From the NCBI GenBank assembly GCA_016125005.1, contig WGMQ01000042.1:1-64000 (forward strand): DNA of 64,000 nucleotides, given 5' to 3'. The number at the start of each line of letters is the position of its first letter. Position 1 is the first letter of the stretch. The notes beneath the pieces are model-generated. The model worked only from the letters and a program-made list of their open reading frames with translations, ran no database searches and was not told the DNA's origin. Source of the DNA: a bacterium. GTDB lineage: Bacteria; Sumerlaeota; Sumerlaeia; SLMS01. The translations under genes and the position numbers were made by a program. Shown piece by piece: positions 28,137 through 36,279 of this stretch.

Positions 28137-29782
28137 CCCAACCGAACGACCGCTTTCCCCAACCTCCGCGCGGGCATCGCGACTGGTATGCCTACGAGGC
28201 CATCCGCGCCATCCCGCGCCTGACACTGATGGTCGACAAGAATCAGTACAGCCCGACCTACGGCTGTTTCGACCGCAGCTTCTGGCACTATCGCACCATG
28301 GATTTCCCCTGCGGCATGAACCAGGAGTTCGTGCTGCCGCTGGCGCTCGTCTACAAGCAGCAGTTACCGGGGAATCCGTACTTTGGTCGTGAGCGCTTTC
28401 GCGAACTGGCGCTGGCCGGCATCGCCTACGCGCGGAAGGCGTCGTATCCGAACGGCACGACTGACGACTACTTTCCCTTCGAGCGGGCCATGGGAGCGCT
28501 GGTCTTCTCGCTCTACGCCATGACGGAAACGTGTCTTGAGCTGGATGAGCGCCGCGACGATTTCAACGAGTTCTTTGCACGCCGCGGCGACTGGCTGCTG
28601 AAGCACAACGAGACAGGGAAGCTCGCCAACCATCAGGCCTTCGCGGCGCTGGCGCTTTACAACGTCTTCCTGCTGACGGGCGACCGTCGTTACCGCGACG
28701 GAAGCAACGCCTTCCGTGATCTGACCTTGAGCTGGGGCTCTGGCGAGGGTTGGTTCCAGGAATACGAGGGCGCTGATCCCGGCTACCACTCATGCTCAAT
28801 CGCGTTCCTCGGCAAGCTCTGGCGGAAGAATCGCGACCCGAAGATTCACAAGGTCCTCATCGACGCTTGTGACTTTGCCCACCATTTCATGCATCCCGAC
28901 GGCTCCTATGCGGGCGAGTACGGCAGCCGGAACACCTATCACTTTTACCCGCACGGCTTCGAATTAATGGCGCCGTATAGCCAGAAGGCCGGCGAGATCG
29001 CGGATACTTATCTCCATCGCGGTCTCCCAGACCGCACGCGCTACTTCAACGACGACGACCGCATGGCGGCGCACTACGTCTACGACTGGATTCACGCGTG
29101 GCGCGACTACCATCCACAGCGCACCGGGCCGGTGGAGTTGCCCGCCGAGACAGAAAGCTCCTGGTTTCCGAAGGCGCAGGTCCAGGTGGTCAAGACGCCG
29201 ACCTTTCACCTGGTGGCCAACGCATCGAAGGGCGCCACGTTCAAGGCCGTGGATCGCCAAGGGGCATTCGCGGGCGACAGCGGGCTCATTGGCGAGCTCG
29301 AAGACGGGACTGTGGTGGTCACGCACATCGTCGGCAAAAACCGGGTCCGCATCTCGGAGGACCGCCGCGTCCTCGTCGTCGATGGTGTGTTCCAGCGACG
29401 CCGCGCGCTCCTCCCGACGCCCTTCAAGCAGATCCTTTTCCGTATCTTCCTGCTGACGGCGGGGCGCTTCAACGCGAACGCGGTGCGCTCCTTCCTGCAG
29501 AAGATCCTCATCGTGCAGAAGGCACCGCTGCCGATCCGATTCCGGCGTCGTCTATACGTGGAGGATGACCGACTGATCGTGGAGGACTCGATCCGCAAGC
29601 CGCGCAAGGTGCGATTCAAGCGCCTGAGCTGCGGCACGGATGCGACCTCTATCTATGTGGCGAACTCCAACGTGTTCCAGGAAAGCGTGCTGGTTCCTTG
29701 GCGGCACTTCACTGCCGAGGAAGTGGAGCAGTTGAATCGCTACGGGCGATTGACCAAGCGTTGGGTATTCGAGCCCCGCTGA
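28133..29782 (+). CDS. Heparinase/alginate-lyase-like (alpha/alpha)-toroid protein
   Basis: 549 residues without a signal peptide. The first 320 residues have the helical-repeat look of an (alpha/alpha) toroid (LALAGIAYARKASYPNGTTD, NHQAFAALALYNVFLLTGD, GWFQEYEGADPGYHSCSIAF), with Tyr/His/Asn-rich conserved patches. The last 200 are beta-sandwich-like (ATFKAVDRQGAFAGDSGLIG ... YVEDDRLIVEDSIR), the arrangement of heparinase II/III-type proteins. I cannot assign a polysaccharide-lyase family. It starts inside the stop of the beta-helix gene (ATGA), implying joint action. Its stop abuts the convergent esterase stop. Confidence 0.7.
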   Translation: MTQPNDRFPQPPRGHRDWYAYEAIRAIPRLTLMVDKNQYSPTYGCFDRSFWHYRTMDFPCGMNQEFVLPLALVYKQQLPGNPYFGRERFRELALAGIAYARKASYPNGTTDDYFPFERAMGALVFSLYAMTETCLELDERRDDFNEFFARRGDWLLKHNETGKLANHQAFAALALYNVFLLTGDRRYRDGSNAFRDLTLSWGSGEGWFQEYEGADPGYHSCSIAFLGKLWRKNRDPKIHKVLIDACDFAHHFMHPDGSYAGEYGSRNTYHFYPHGFELMAPYSQKAGEIADTYLHRGLPDRTRYFNDDDRMAAHYVYDWIHAWRDYHPQRTGPVELPAETESSWFPKAQVQVVKTPTFHLVANASKGATFKAVDRQGAFAGDSGLIGELEDGTVVVTHIVGKNRVRISEDRRVLVVDGVFQRRRALLPTPFKQILFRIFLLTAGRFNANAVRSFLQKILIVQKAPLPIRFRRRLYVEDDRLIVEDSIRKPRKVRFKRLSCGTDATSIYVANSNVFQESVLVPWRHFTAEEVEQLNRYGRLTKRWVFEPR

Positions 29783-30601
29783 TCAGCGACCAAACCCACG
29801 GTAGAAAAACCGGAGGGGGCGCTCCAGGCGGCGGCGCCAATGGAACTCCGTGTGCTGGTTCTGCATCGACAGGGGACGCTTGTCCTCCTTGACGGCAGAC
29901 CCCTCGTAGTCCGCCGCCAGCGGGAAGAAAAGGTCGCGGCACCAGTCCAGATCCTCGCCCTCATTGAAGCCGAGGCGAAGCAACTCCAGCCGCGCGTCCA
30001 ACGTGCCACGATGGCCGTCGTCCTGCATCCGCCAGTCCTGGATCCCCGAGTCCATATAGACACGGATCGGAGGCTTGGAATCGACCTGCTTCAGCACTTC
30101 GTATAGATATCTATACCGCTCGACCTCGAACCACGGGGAGAGGCAAAGCGCATTGCCGAAGACGCCCGGATTGTTCAGCGTCAGCGCGAAGCTGAGGATT
30201 CCACCCATGCTGCTGCCCATGTGCGCGACCCGCGCCGGATCGGTCGCGACGCCGAAGCGTTCGCGTGCGTGCGGCACCAAGTCCTCGACGAGGAACTTCT
30301 GGTAACGGGCGAATTCCTCCGTCAGCGGGAAGTACTCCTTCATCCGCTGGGGAGAATTGTCGACTGCCACCACGACAACCGGCACGCCGAGTCGTGTGAT
30401 CCACTGGTCCACGCCCCACGAGCCATAGGGCAGTTCCGCGTCGCGGTCGGTGAACTTCATCTGGGCGTCGGAAGCATAGATAACCGGATAGCCGCCGCCG
30501 TGGCTCGGGTCGTAGCCGACGGGAAGCCAGACGCGAATCTTGCGCTTTCTTCCGAGCGCCGGAGAATCGATGGAGTCGACGATTAGTTGACCGTTGGACA
30601 T
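29783..30601 (-). CDS. Alpha/beta-hydrolase, esterase D / enterochelin-esterase-like
   Basis: 272 residues. Putative serine esterase: nucleophile elbow in HMGSSMGGILSF, an Asp in VYMDSGIQDW, and the catalytic His in NQHTEFHWRRRLERPLRFF. YPVIYASDAQ and VVAVDNSPQRMKEYFP fit the family. No signal peptide. RBS AAGGA seven bases before the ATG. It follows tatD by 11 bases. A perfect 16-base palindrome lies within the gene at 30101-30116. Substrate unknown. Confidence 0.82.
   Translation of the reverse strand: MSNGQLIVDSIDSPALGRKRKIRVWLPVGYDPSHGGGYPVIYASDAQMKFTDRDAELPYGSWGVDQWITRLGVPVVVVAVDNSPQRMKEYFPLTEEFARYQKFLVEDLVPHARERFGVATDPARVAHMGSSMGGILSFALTLNNPGVFGNALCLSPWFEVERYRYLYEVLKQVDSKPPIRVYMDSGIQDWRMQDDGHRGTLDARLELLRLGFNEGEDLDWCRDLFFPLAADYEGSAVKEDKRPLSMQNQHTEFHWRRRLERPLRFFYRGFGR
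30101..30116. repeat. 16-bp perfect palindrome inside the esterase gene
   Basis: GTATAGATATCTATAC reads the same on both strands and consists of two back-to-back copies of TCTATAC, a heptamer that recurs across the window. In the gene it encodes Arg-Tyr-Leu-Tyr using AGA and CTA, both rare codons here. Confidence 0.7.
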
Positions 30602-30612
30602 GGAGATTTCCT

Positions 30613-31407
30613 TCAGGACTGAAGGGCGCGGGCAGGAATCTTCAGTGCCCGGAGCCCGTTTTCGAATGTTTTCTCGGCTAGCTCCTCCGGCGCGAGACCC
30701 AGCGTGGCCGCAAGCGCCCTCGCCGTCTCGGCGACAAAGGCGGGCTCGTTGCGCTTTCCGCGCATGGCCTGAGGCGCGAGGTATGGCGCGTCCGTCTCGA
30801 CGACGAGATGCTCGACGCCGACCTTTCGAATCACGTCACGCAGGTCACCCGCCTTGGGGAAGGTGCTCGTGCCGCCGACGCCGATGTGAAAGCCGAGGTC
30901 CAGGCCGCGGCGCGCCTGCTCGTAGCTCCCGTTGAAGCAATGGAGCACGCCGCCGATTTCCTCGGCATGTTCCTCCGCCAGGATCGCCAACACGTCGTCG
31001 TTCGAATCGCGCGCGTGGATGGAAACGGCAAAACCGAGACGCCGCGCCATGCGAAGCTGGGCGCGAAAAGCCTCGTGCTGGATTGCGATGAAGTCCGGCG
31101 CCTTGTCCCAGTAGTAATCCAATCCGATCTCGCCGAGCACCACGACGTCAGGATCGGCGAGGAGACGTTCGAGTTCCGCTTCGACCTCGCCGTCCCAGCA
31201 GCGGGCGTTGCACGGATGAATGCCCGCCGCTGCCATCACGCCACGATGGGCGCGCGCCAGCGCAATGGCGGCACGGCTCGCGGCCAAGGTGTCGCCAAGC
31301 GTGAGGATCAGCTCCACGCCTGCGGTTCGTGCGCGATCAAGGGAGCCTGCCCGATCCTCATCGAACTTGGGATCGTGGTAGTGGGAGTGAGTATCGAAGA
31401 GACGCAA
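30613..31407 (-). CDS. tatD: TatD-family metal-dependent hydrolase (DNase)
   Basis: 264 residues, TIM-barrel hydrolase. Metal ligands and signatures: FDTHSHYHDP at the N-terminus, AAAGIHPCNA, LGEIGLDYYWD, VSIHARDSNDD, GVLHCFNGS and VVETDAPYLAPQ. Family members act as 3'-5' exonucleases or D-aminoacyl-tRNA deacylases; the exact role is not fixed. The start is TTG at 31407 with no clear RBS. Same strand as and 80 bases downstream of the His-rich protein gene. Confidence 0.93.
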   Translation of the reverse strand: MRLFDTHSHYHDPKFDEDRAGSLDRARTAGVELILTLGDTLAASRAAIALARAHRGVMAAAGIHPCNARCWDGEVEAELERLLADPDVVVLGEIGLDYYWDKAPDFIAIQHEAFRAQLRMARRLGFAVSIHARDSNDDVLAILAEEHAEEIGGVLHCFNGSYEQARRGLDLGFHIGVGGTSTFPKAGDLRDVIRKVGVEHLVVETDAPYLAPQAMRGKRNEPAFVAETARALAATLGLAPEELAEKTFENGLRALKIPARALQS

Positions 31408-31487
31408 TGCGGGGGACGTTCCGGGAGAAAATCAAGACCGCGGAGAGGCTGCTGCCCCGCCGCGGTCGGCTTCAAGCAGAACTGGCC

Positions 31488-32513
31488 TCACGGCGCGGGC
31501 GGGCCGCCGCCTTCCAGTTCCTCAATGAGGATGCGCAGGCGTCCGTCACCGAGGAAGCCTTCGTTGTAGCGCAACGCGAGGCGCAGCGCCTCATCGGTGC
31601 TGCCGTATTCGCGCTCTGAGAGCACCGCCATGCGAATCGCGGCGCGGGCGTCCTCCTCGTTGTAGTCGGTCCAGTCCGGAAGCGTGATCGACTTGTCCTC
31701 GTCGATGAACGGCTGCACGCGCTCGTGCGGGCGTGCTTCCAGGGCCAGCTCGGCGGCGGCGCGATACGCGAGTCGTGCCTCCTCGGTGCGCTCCTTCTCC
31801 TTGAGGATATTGCCCTCCAGCAGCTTGAGCGCGAAGGCACGCGGGTTGTTCGCGATGCCCTCCTGGACGAACTTCAAGGCCTCATCCAGATCCTTGTTCA
31901 CGCTCTGCGACTTGAGCCACCAGGCACCGATCAGGTAACCGCGCACGTTGTGCGGGTCGGTCAGCGTCATGAGGCGGTACCAGGGAAGCAGTTCCTTGCC
32001 TGTTGTGTGGACGTGTGGCTGGCTCGGGTCCTGCCACGGCTTGACGGCGCGCTGCATGACGCCGACCAAGCCGCGGAAGTCGCTTTCCGGTGGCGGGATC
32101 AAGGTACCCGGCGAACCGTGCTCATGGTCGTGGTCGTGGCCGTCATGATCATGATGATCGTGATCGTCGCCGGTTCCAGCGGCCTCTGCCTCATGCTCCA
32201 CGAATTTCGCGGCAAAGTCCATGCTCCCCTTGGGCTTGTCCGCGATCTCGCCACTGCTGGCGATTTCGTCCATGTCGATGTGCGGCATGTAGGCGACGCC
32301 GGCGTGGAGGTAGCGCTCGGTTTTGATGAACATGAGGTCGCTCATGTTGGTGCGGACCTCGCCGAGGATCGTGGCGAGGGCGCTGCTGTTGCGGGCCTCG
32401 CGGTCATGCTCGTCGCGACTGCGCCCCCCCTCGTATAGACCTGGGGTCAGTCGAGTCGAAAAGATGGGGCTCATGACGAGCAGACCAAGGGCTACTGATT
32501 GCCAGAGTTTCAT
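31488..32513 (-). CDS. Exported TPR-like protein with His/Asp-rich segment, part of the ABC exporter operon
   Basis: 341 residues. N-terminal hydrophobic segment (1-20) for export or anchoring. Residues 116-132 (DDHDHHDHDGHDHDHEH) contain eight His and are likely a metal-binding loop of the Zn/Ni/Co/Cu type. From about 170 onward the helices look like tetratricopeptide units (WYRLMTLTDPHNVRGYLIGA; EALKFVQEGIANNPRAFAL; ARLAYRAAAELALEARPHE). AAAGGAG lies eight bases before the ATG. It follows the second permease gene by 18 bases, hence the same operon. Function unknown; a partner of the exporter, perhaps for a metal or metal-bound cargo. Confidence 0.78.
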   Translation of the reverse strand: MKLWQSVALGLLVMSPIFSTRLTPGLYEGGRSRDEHDREARNSSALATILGEVRTNMSDLMFIKTERYLHAGVAYMPHIDMDEIASSGEIADKPKGSMDFAAKFVEHEAEAAGTGDDHDHHDHDGHDHDHEHGSPGTLIPPPESDFRGLVGVMQRAVKPWQDPSQPHVHTTGKELLPWYRLMTLTDPHNVRGYLIGAWWLKSQSVNKDLDEALKFVQEGIANNPRAFALKLLEGNILKEKERTEEARLAYRAAAELALEARPHERVQPFIDEDKSITLPDWTDYNEEDARAAIRMAVLSEREYGSTDEALRLALRYNEGFLGDGRLRILIEELEGGGPPAP

Positions 32514-32531
32514 CGTGATGGCTCCTTTCTC

Positions 32532-33347
32532 TCAGAGGGGTCGCTTGTTGAAGCTGATCGCCGACAGTGCCATCGCGCAGCCGGTGAAGATCGCTCCGTA
32601 GGCGAGCAAGCCCAGGAACTGCATGGCGTCGAGCGGCCCGATTCCATCCGTGTATCGTGTGAACAGATTCATCAATCCGAAGTCGGGGAGGTAGGCCAGC
32701 ACCCACTTCAGCGGCTCGCCATTGCCTGAAAGCATGGCACGCGCCTCGACCAGGTTCTTGGCCGTCGACCCGACCAGGAACCACAGCCCGAGCAGCGTCA
32801 CATTCACCCCCTGGGGCATGACCAGCGAGCCGAGCAGCGAGAGCGCCGAAATCATCCCCAGCGAGACGATGCTCACGAGCACCGCCTGTACCATCATCGG
32901 GATCGAAAGGCTCGGACTCTTTGGGAAGAAGAACCACGGCAGGTACGACATGACGAGGAGCACCGCGAAGACGGCGAGTCCCGCCGCCGTGACGGCTGCC
33001 CACTTGCCGAACAGGTAGTTCTCGCGGCTCAGCGGCTTGGCCAGCAGCGGATAGATCGTGCGGTTTTCGATCTCGAAGGGAATCTGGCGCGCACCCGTGA
33101 GCAACGCCAGCAGGTGCGAGGACAGGTAGGCGAAGCTGATTCCCAGGTTCAGCAGGAAGACCAGCGTCTGCTCGTTCTCCACGCCGACGATTCCGGCGAT
33201 CAGGATGCCGGTCATGTAGATCGCCATGAAGATCAGGAGTACATAGAACTCCTTGCGGCGGATCGTTTCGATCATCACGCCGCGCCCCAACAGCAGGAGG
33301 GCGTTCGCCGACGAAGGAATGGCCGTATGGGTGATCGGAGTCGCCAT
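32532..33347 (-). CDS. ABC-2 type transporter permease
   Basis: 271 residues with about six membrane segments: LLIFMAIYMTGILIAGIVG, TLVFLLNLGISFAYLSSHL, AAGLAVFAVLLVMSYLPWFF, AVLVSIVSLGMISALSLLG, VTLLGLWFLVGST and FLGLLAYGAIFTGCAMALSA. The cytoplasmic motif IPFEIENRTIYPLLAKPLSR matches that of its neighbour at 33347. The start ATG at 33347 shares a base with the upstream stop (TGATG). Probably the heterodimer partner of that neighbour. Confidence 0.9.
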   Translation of the reverse strand: MATPITHTAIPSSANALLLLGRGVMIETIRRKEFYVLLIFMAIYMTGILIAGIVGVENEQTLVFLLNLGISFAYLSSHLLALLTGARQIPFEIENRTIYPLLAKPLSRENYLFGKWAAVTAAGLAVFAVLLVMSYLPWFFFPKSPSLSIPMMVQAVLVSIVSLGMISALSLLGSLVMPQGVNVTLLGLWFLVGSTAKNLVEARAMLSGNGEPLKWVLAYLPDFGLMNLFTRYTDGIGPLDAMQFLGLLAYGAIFTGCAMALSAISFNKRPL

Positions 33348-34129
33348 CACAGGGCCCTCCTGCGGAATGTGAGGAAGGCGAGGCCGTGGAATATCGCCGT
33401 ATAGACAAGCGCATAGCCTGTAAGCATTCCCATCATCCCGATCGAGAGTGGCTGCCAGCCACCCGGCCCCGCGTGCACCGCCTTCTCGGTCAGGTCCAGC
33501 ACGTCCAACTGCGGTAGCAGCCAGTTCAGCGCAACGATCAGCCACTTACCGAGCGGATCGGCCTCCGGATAGATGAACGTGAATGCGTTCATCATCACCG
33601 AGGCCGTGGCGAAGAAAATCACCCCGATGGTAATCGCCGCGTCCAGGTTCATGAGCATCGACAGCCAGAAGCTCATGGTCGCCAGGATCAGCATTTTGAG
33701 CATCTGGAGATAGACATACTGGAGGAAGAGGACCGCAGGAATGTCGCCGCCGATGTACTTCACGCCGACGAGGTAAATCCCCATGAACAGGGCGAAGCAG
33801 AACCCCGCGGCCAGCATGACGCCGAGCAGCTTGCCGTTTAGGAAGGTGAAGCGACTGATGGGTTTGGCCAGCAGTGGATAGATCGTTCGCGTCTCGAACT
33901 CGCGCGGCAGTTGGCGGGCGGCAAGGACGATCACCGTCAGGGCCGTCGCCGCGCTCATGATCTGGAGCGCCACCTCGCGATAGAACTTGTTGAGGCCTTC
34001 CAGCTTGAAGAAATCCACCGTCATCACGGCACCGATCAGCAGCGTCGACACCAACACGAGGGCGTATATCTCACGCCGTCGCACCGCCTCGATGAGCACA
34101 CTTCGTGCAATCAGCCATTGGGCATTCAT
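33347..34129 (-). CDS. ABC-2 type transporter permease
   Basis: 260 residues, a paralogue of the downstream permease. Both carry the same loop: here LPREFETRTIYPLLAKPISR after the first long periplasmic/helical part. Six hydrophobic segments, beginning with IYALVLVSTLLIGAVMTVDF. Overlaps the downstream permease gene by one base and lies 11 bases after the ATPase gene, so ATPase-permease-permease-His-rich protein are one operon. Confidence 0.9.
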   Translation of the reverse strand: MNAQWLIARSVLIEAVRRREIYALVLVSTLLIGAVMTVDFFKLEGLNKFYREVALQIMSAATALTVIVLAARQLPREFETRTIYPLLAKPISRFTFLNGKLLGVMLAAGFCFALFMGIYLVGVKYIGGDIPAVLFLQYVYLQMLKMLILATMSFWLSMLMNLDAAITIGVIFFATASVMMNAFTFIYPEADPLGKWLIVALNWLLPQLDVLDLTEKAVHAGPGGWQPLSIGMMGMLTGYALVYTAIFHGLAFLTFRRRAL

Positions 34130-34140
34130 GGGAGTGCTCC

Positions 34141-35058
34141 TCAGCTGTTCTTCACGAGGTCGATAAAGTACTCCTCCAGAGAGCGGCTCTTGGAGGACGT
34201 GTTGTGGATCGTGGCGCCGGACTGCGCAAGCTGCGAGATCGCCTGCGAGTACGCCTCGACGTTCTCGATGCGGATGCGCCAGTGATTGCCGTCCTGCTCC
34301 GGGTTGAAGCGCGCGGCGGTCTCCGGCATCGTGGCCCCCGCGGGCAGTTGGAAGACGATCTCGAAGACGTTCAGTGGCTTCATCAGCTCGGCCACCGTGG
34401 CCGAGGTCACGATGCGCCCCTTGTGGATCATCACCACGCGATCGCAGAGCGTCTCCACCTCGGTCAGCTCGTGCGAGCTGAAGAAGATCGTCCTCCCCTC
34501 AGCCTTGAGCTCCATCAACACGGAACGCAGGTCGTGGCGCCCCACCGGATCGAGGCCGCTCGAAAGCTCGTCGAAGATGAGCGCCTCAGGCTCGGCGATG
34601 ATCGCCTGGGCGATGCCGAGTCGCTGCTGCATCCCCTTGGAGAAGCTCTTGAGTAGCGACTCGTCCTTCCCGCCGAGTCCCACCTTCTCAAGCAGGCGCG
34701 GGATGCGCTCCTTGAGGTAGGCCGAACGGAGTCCCTGCAAGCCGCCGTACAGTTCCAGCAGTTCGCGGGCCTTCATGAATGGATAGTACAAGGCCACCTC
34801 AGGCAGGTAGCCGATCCGCTTGCGGCTCTCCACCGTGCCGCAGCGATTCCCGAACATGCTGACTTCGCCGCTCGTGGGGAAGACGAACCCCATGAGGGCC
34901 TTCATCGTTGTGGACTTTCCGGCTCCGTTCGCACCGATGAACCCGACGGTCTCGCCGGGCTGCACGTCGAACGTGATGCCATGCACGGCACGGTGCTTCT
35001 TGCTCCCGGTCCCATAGTCGACAACCAGATCCTTCACATCAATGACAGGCGTTGTCAC
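34141..35058 (-). CDS. ABC transporter ATP-binding protein (ABC-2 exporter)
   Basis: 305 residues. Drives the paired permeases downstream. Walker A GANGAGKST at 42-50, Q-loop region GYLPEVALYYPFM, signature FSKGMQQRLGIAQAI, Walker B ALIFDELSSGLDP, and H-loop FFSSHELTEVE. The usual DEPT is DELS here; the catalytic Glu is kept. The start is GTG 35058 with GGAGG six bases upstream; the longer in-frame frame to 35511 lacks family similarity. The C-terminal 80 residues are the extra domain typical of CcmA/NosF-like exporters. Cargo unknown. Confidence 0.95.
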   Translation of the reverse strand: MTTPVIDVKDLVVDYGTGSKKHRAVHGITFDVQPGETVGFIGANGAGKSTTMKALMGFVFPTSGEVSMFGNRCGTVESRKRIGYLPEVALYYPFMKARELLELYGGLQGLRSAYLKERIPRLLEKVGLGGKDESLLKSFSKGMQQRLGIAQAIIAEPEALIFDELSSGLDPVGRHDLRSVLMELKAEGRTIFFSSHELTEVETLCDRVVMIHKGRIVTSATVAELMKPLNVFEIVFQLPAGATMPETAARFNPEQDGNHWRIRIENVEAYSQAISQLAQSGATIHNTSSKSRSLEEYFIDLVKNS

Positions 35059-35141
35059 AATCGACCTCCGCAGCCAATCGCAGGGTTGACCGGGGATGCT
35101 TCCCCGGACGGCGCTGATGCTTCGCGCGGATGATGCGGAAT

Positions 35142-35432
35142 TCAGGCGCGGGCAGGAGGACCGCGGGGAGGGCGCTCGGGGAGGGCGGGTGATTCGGGGA
35201 CCACACGATCCGAGACCGGGACCGGAACGGGCGGCTCGGGAACGATGACCCAGCGCACCACGGGGGCCGGGGCCTCGGGAACCGGCGCGATGAGCGAACA
35301 GAGCTCGATCGGATATTCGGGATGGTGCTCCAGCAGATCGCTGGCAAGCACCTGATGACCGGCCCATACCCCGACGGCAAGAACCATCGGGAGCAGGAAG
35401 GCAAGTCGTTTGAGCAGCGTCGATCCGTTCAT
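35142..35432 (-). CDS. Small proline-rich exported protein
   Basis: 96 residues, not recognised. Hydrophobic N-terminus (LKRLAFLLPMVLAVGVWAG) as signal or anchor, followed by a Pro/Val-rich tail (PEPPVPVPVSDRVVPESP) likely spanning periplasm or cell wall. The start is ATG 35432; the RBS is poor. It sits between gspG and the ABC ATPase gene on the same strand. Confidence 0.55.
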   Translation of the reverse strand: MNGSTLLKRLAFLLPMVLAVGVWAGHQVLASDLLEHHPEYPIELCSLIAPVPEAPAPVVRWVIVPEPPVPVPVSDRVVPESPALPERPPRGPPARA

Positions 35433-35507
35433 GCCCCGTTGATGACGCCGCGGAGGGCCGAATGTCCAGCCGATTTTGCCCGGCATCGCGCTGCCTTCGA
35501 CCTGTCT

Positions 35508-35942
35508 TCACTCCGTTGTTTCCCAGTTGGTGATATCGTCGTTGGTCCCCTCGGTCTTGTCGGGTCCGGTGGACGAAAGATCGAAGGTCCGCTTGTTGAA
35601 GCGGGCGTCCTTGCCGGGCGTGTAGAGGTAAGCCTGCCTCCAGGCGTCCGTGGGGATTCGCTCCATGTAGGGACCATGATAGGACTTGTCCTCCACCTCG
35701 TCGGGGTCCTTGGCCAATTCGGCCAGAGTATCCGGGAAGCGACCTGTGTCCATTTGGAAGGACTTGAGTGCGGTCGACAAGTGGGTGATCTGGGCGCGGG
35801 TAGCCTCGATGCGCGCCCTTTGGGCCTTGTCACCGAGGGTGGGCCCCACCAGCGCCAGCAAGATGCCGATGATCACGACCACAAACATGATCTCCAGAAA
35901 TGTAAGGCCGGAGCGAGTCCGGCGACGGGTACATGACGTCAT
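35508..35942 (-). CDS. gspG: Type II secretion system major pseudopilin GspG-like protein
   Basis: 144 residues. Prepilin leader RRRTRSG cut before LTFLEIMFVVVIIGIL, with Glu at +5 as required for pilin assembly. The C-terminal part (GRFPDTLAELAKDPDEV, GPYMERIPTDAWRQAYLY, DLSSTGPDKTEGTNDDI) carries the GspG calcium-site-like loop. RBS AAGGAGG eight bases before the ATG at 35942. No other secretion genes are adjacent, so it is an orphan locus; a pseudopilin-like relative occurs at 44330. Confidence 0.9.
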   Translation of the reverse strand: MTSCTRRRTRSGLTFLEIMFVVVIIGILLALVGPTLGDKAQRARIEATRAQITHLSTALKSFQMDTGRFPDTLAELAKDPDEVEDKSYHGPYMERIPTDAWRQAYLYTPGKDARFNKRTFDLSSTGPDKTEGTNDDITNWETTE

Positions 35943-36223
35943 GACGAATGCCTCCTTGGGCAGTCGGTTGGGAGTGCAGCGCGGCAAGCGCCCGGCTCAC
36001 GATTCGATGGAGTGTGCGGAGGGGTTCGGCTTAGCGGCGGTGAGTCTCCGCAAATCCACGGTGGGGATGTGGCAAGAACCGCGGGAAGGGGAGTAGGATT
36101 TCAAACAAGGCGGGCATTAGTTCTCTTTTTTCAAGCACCTACACCATCATCCCTTTTCACCATATGCTTGAGGCGTGCCTGAACGTCGCAGCTTTCTGCC
36201 ACTCGGCTCTTGCCATTGGCCGC
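35943..36223. other. Intergenic region between gspG and the AbiE-type operon
   Basis: About 280 bases (337 to the antitoxin start including the promoter at 36224). No gene is supported. The part near 36110-36175 is AT-richer than the surroundings and contains TCAAGCA and TGCTTGA as a 7-base inverted repeat 29 bases apart. It may mark the edge of an acquired toxin-antitoxin segment, but I see no direct repeats proving insertion. Confidence 0.4.
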
Positions 36224-36259
36224 TTGACTTGTCCGGAAAAATAGGTATCTTTCCGGACA
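36224..36259 (+). promoter_or_regulatory. AbiE operon promoter overlapped by an inverted-repeat operator
   Basis: A perfect 10-base inverted repeat, TGTCCGGAAA (36230-36239) and TTTCCGGACA (36250-36259), with a 10-base spacer. A plausible -35 TTGACT (36224-36229) and -10 TATCTT (36246-36251), 16 bases apart, lie under it. AbiEi antitoxins are known to bind inverted repeats at their own promoters, so this is probably the autoregulatory operator. It lies 20 bases before the proposed antitoxin start. Confidence 0.7.
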
Positions 36260-36279
36260 GAATCTCGGGAGTAGTCAAG

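Noticed and set aside
30833-30845. TTTCGAATC resembling a tRNA T-loop
   Set aside because: It lies within the tatD coding sequence with no surrounding cloverleaf.
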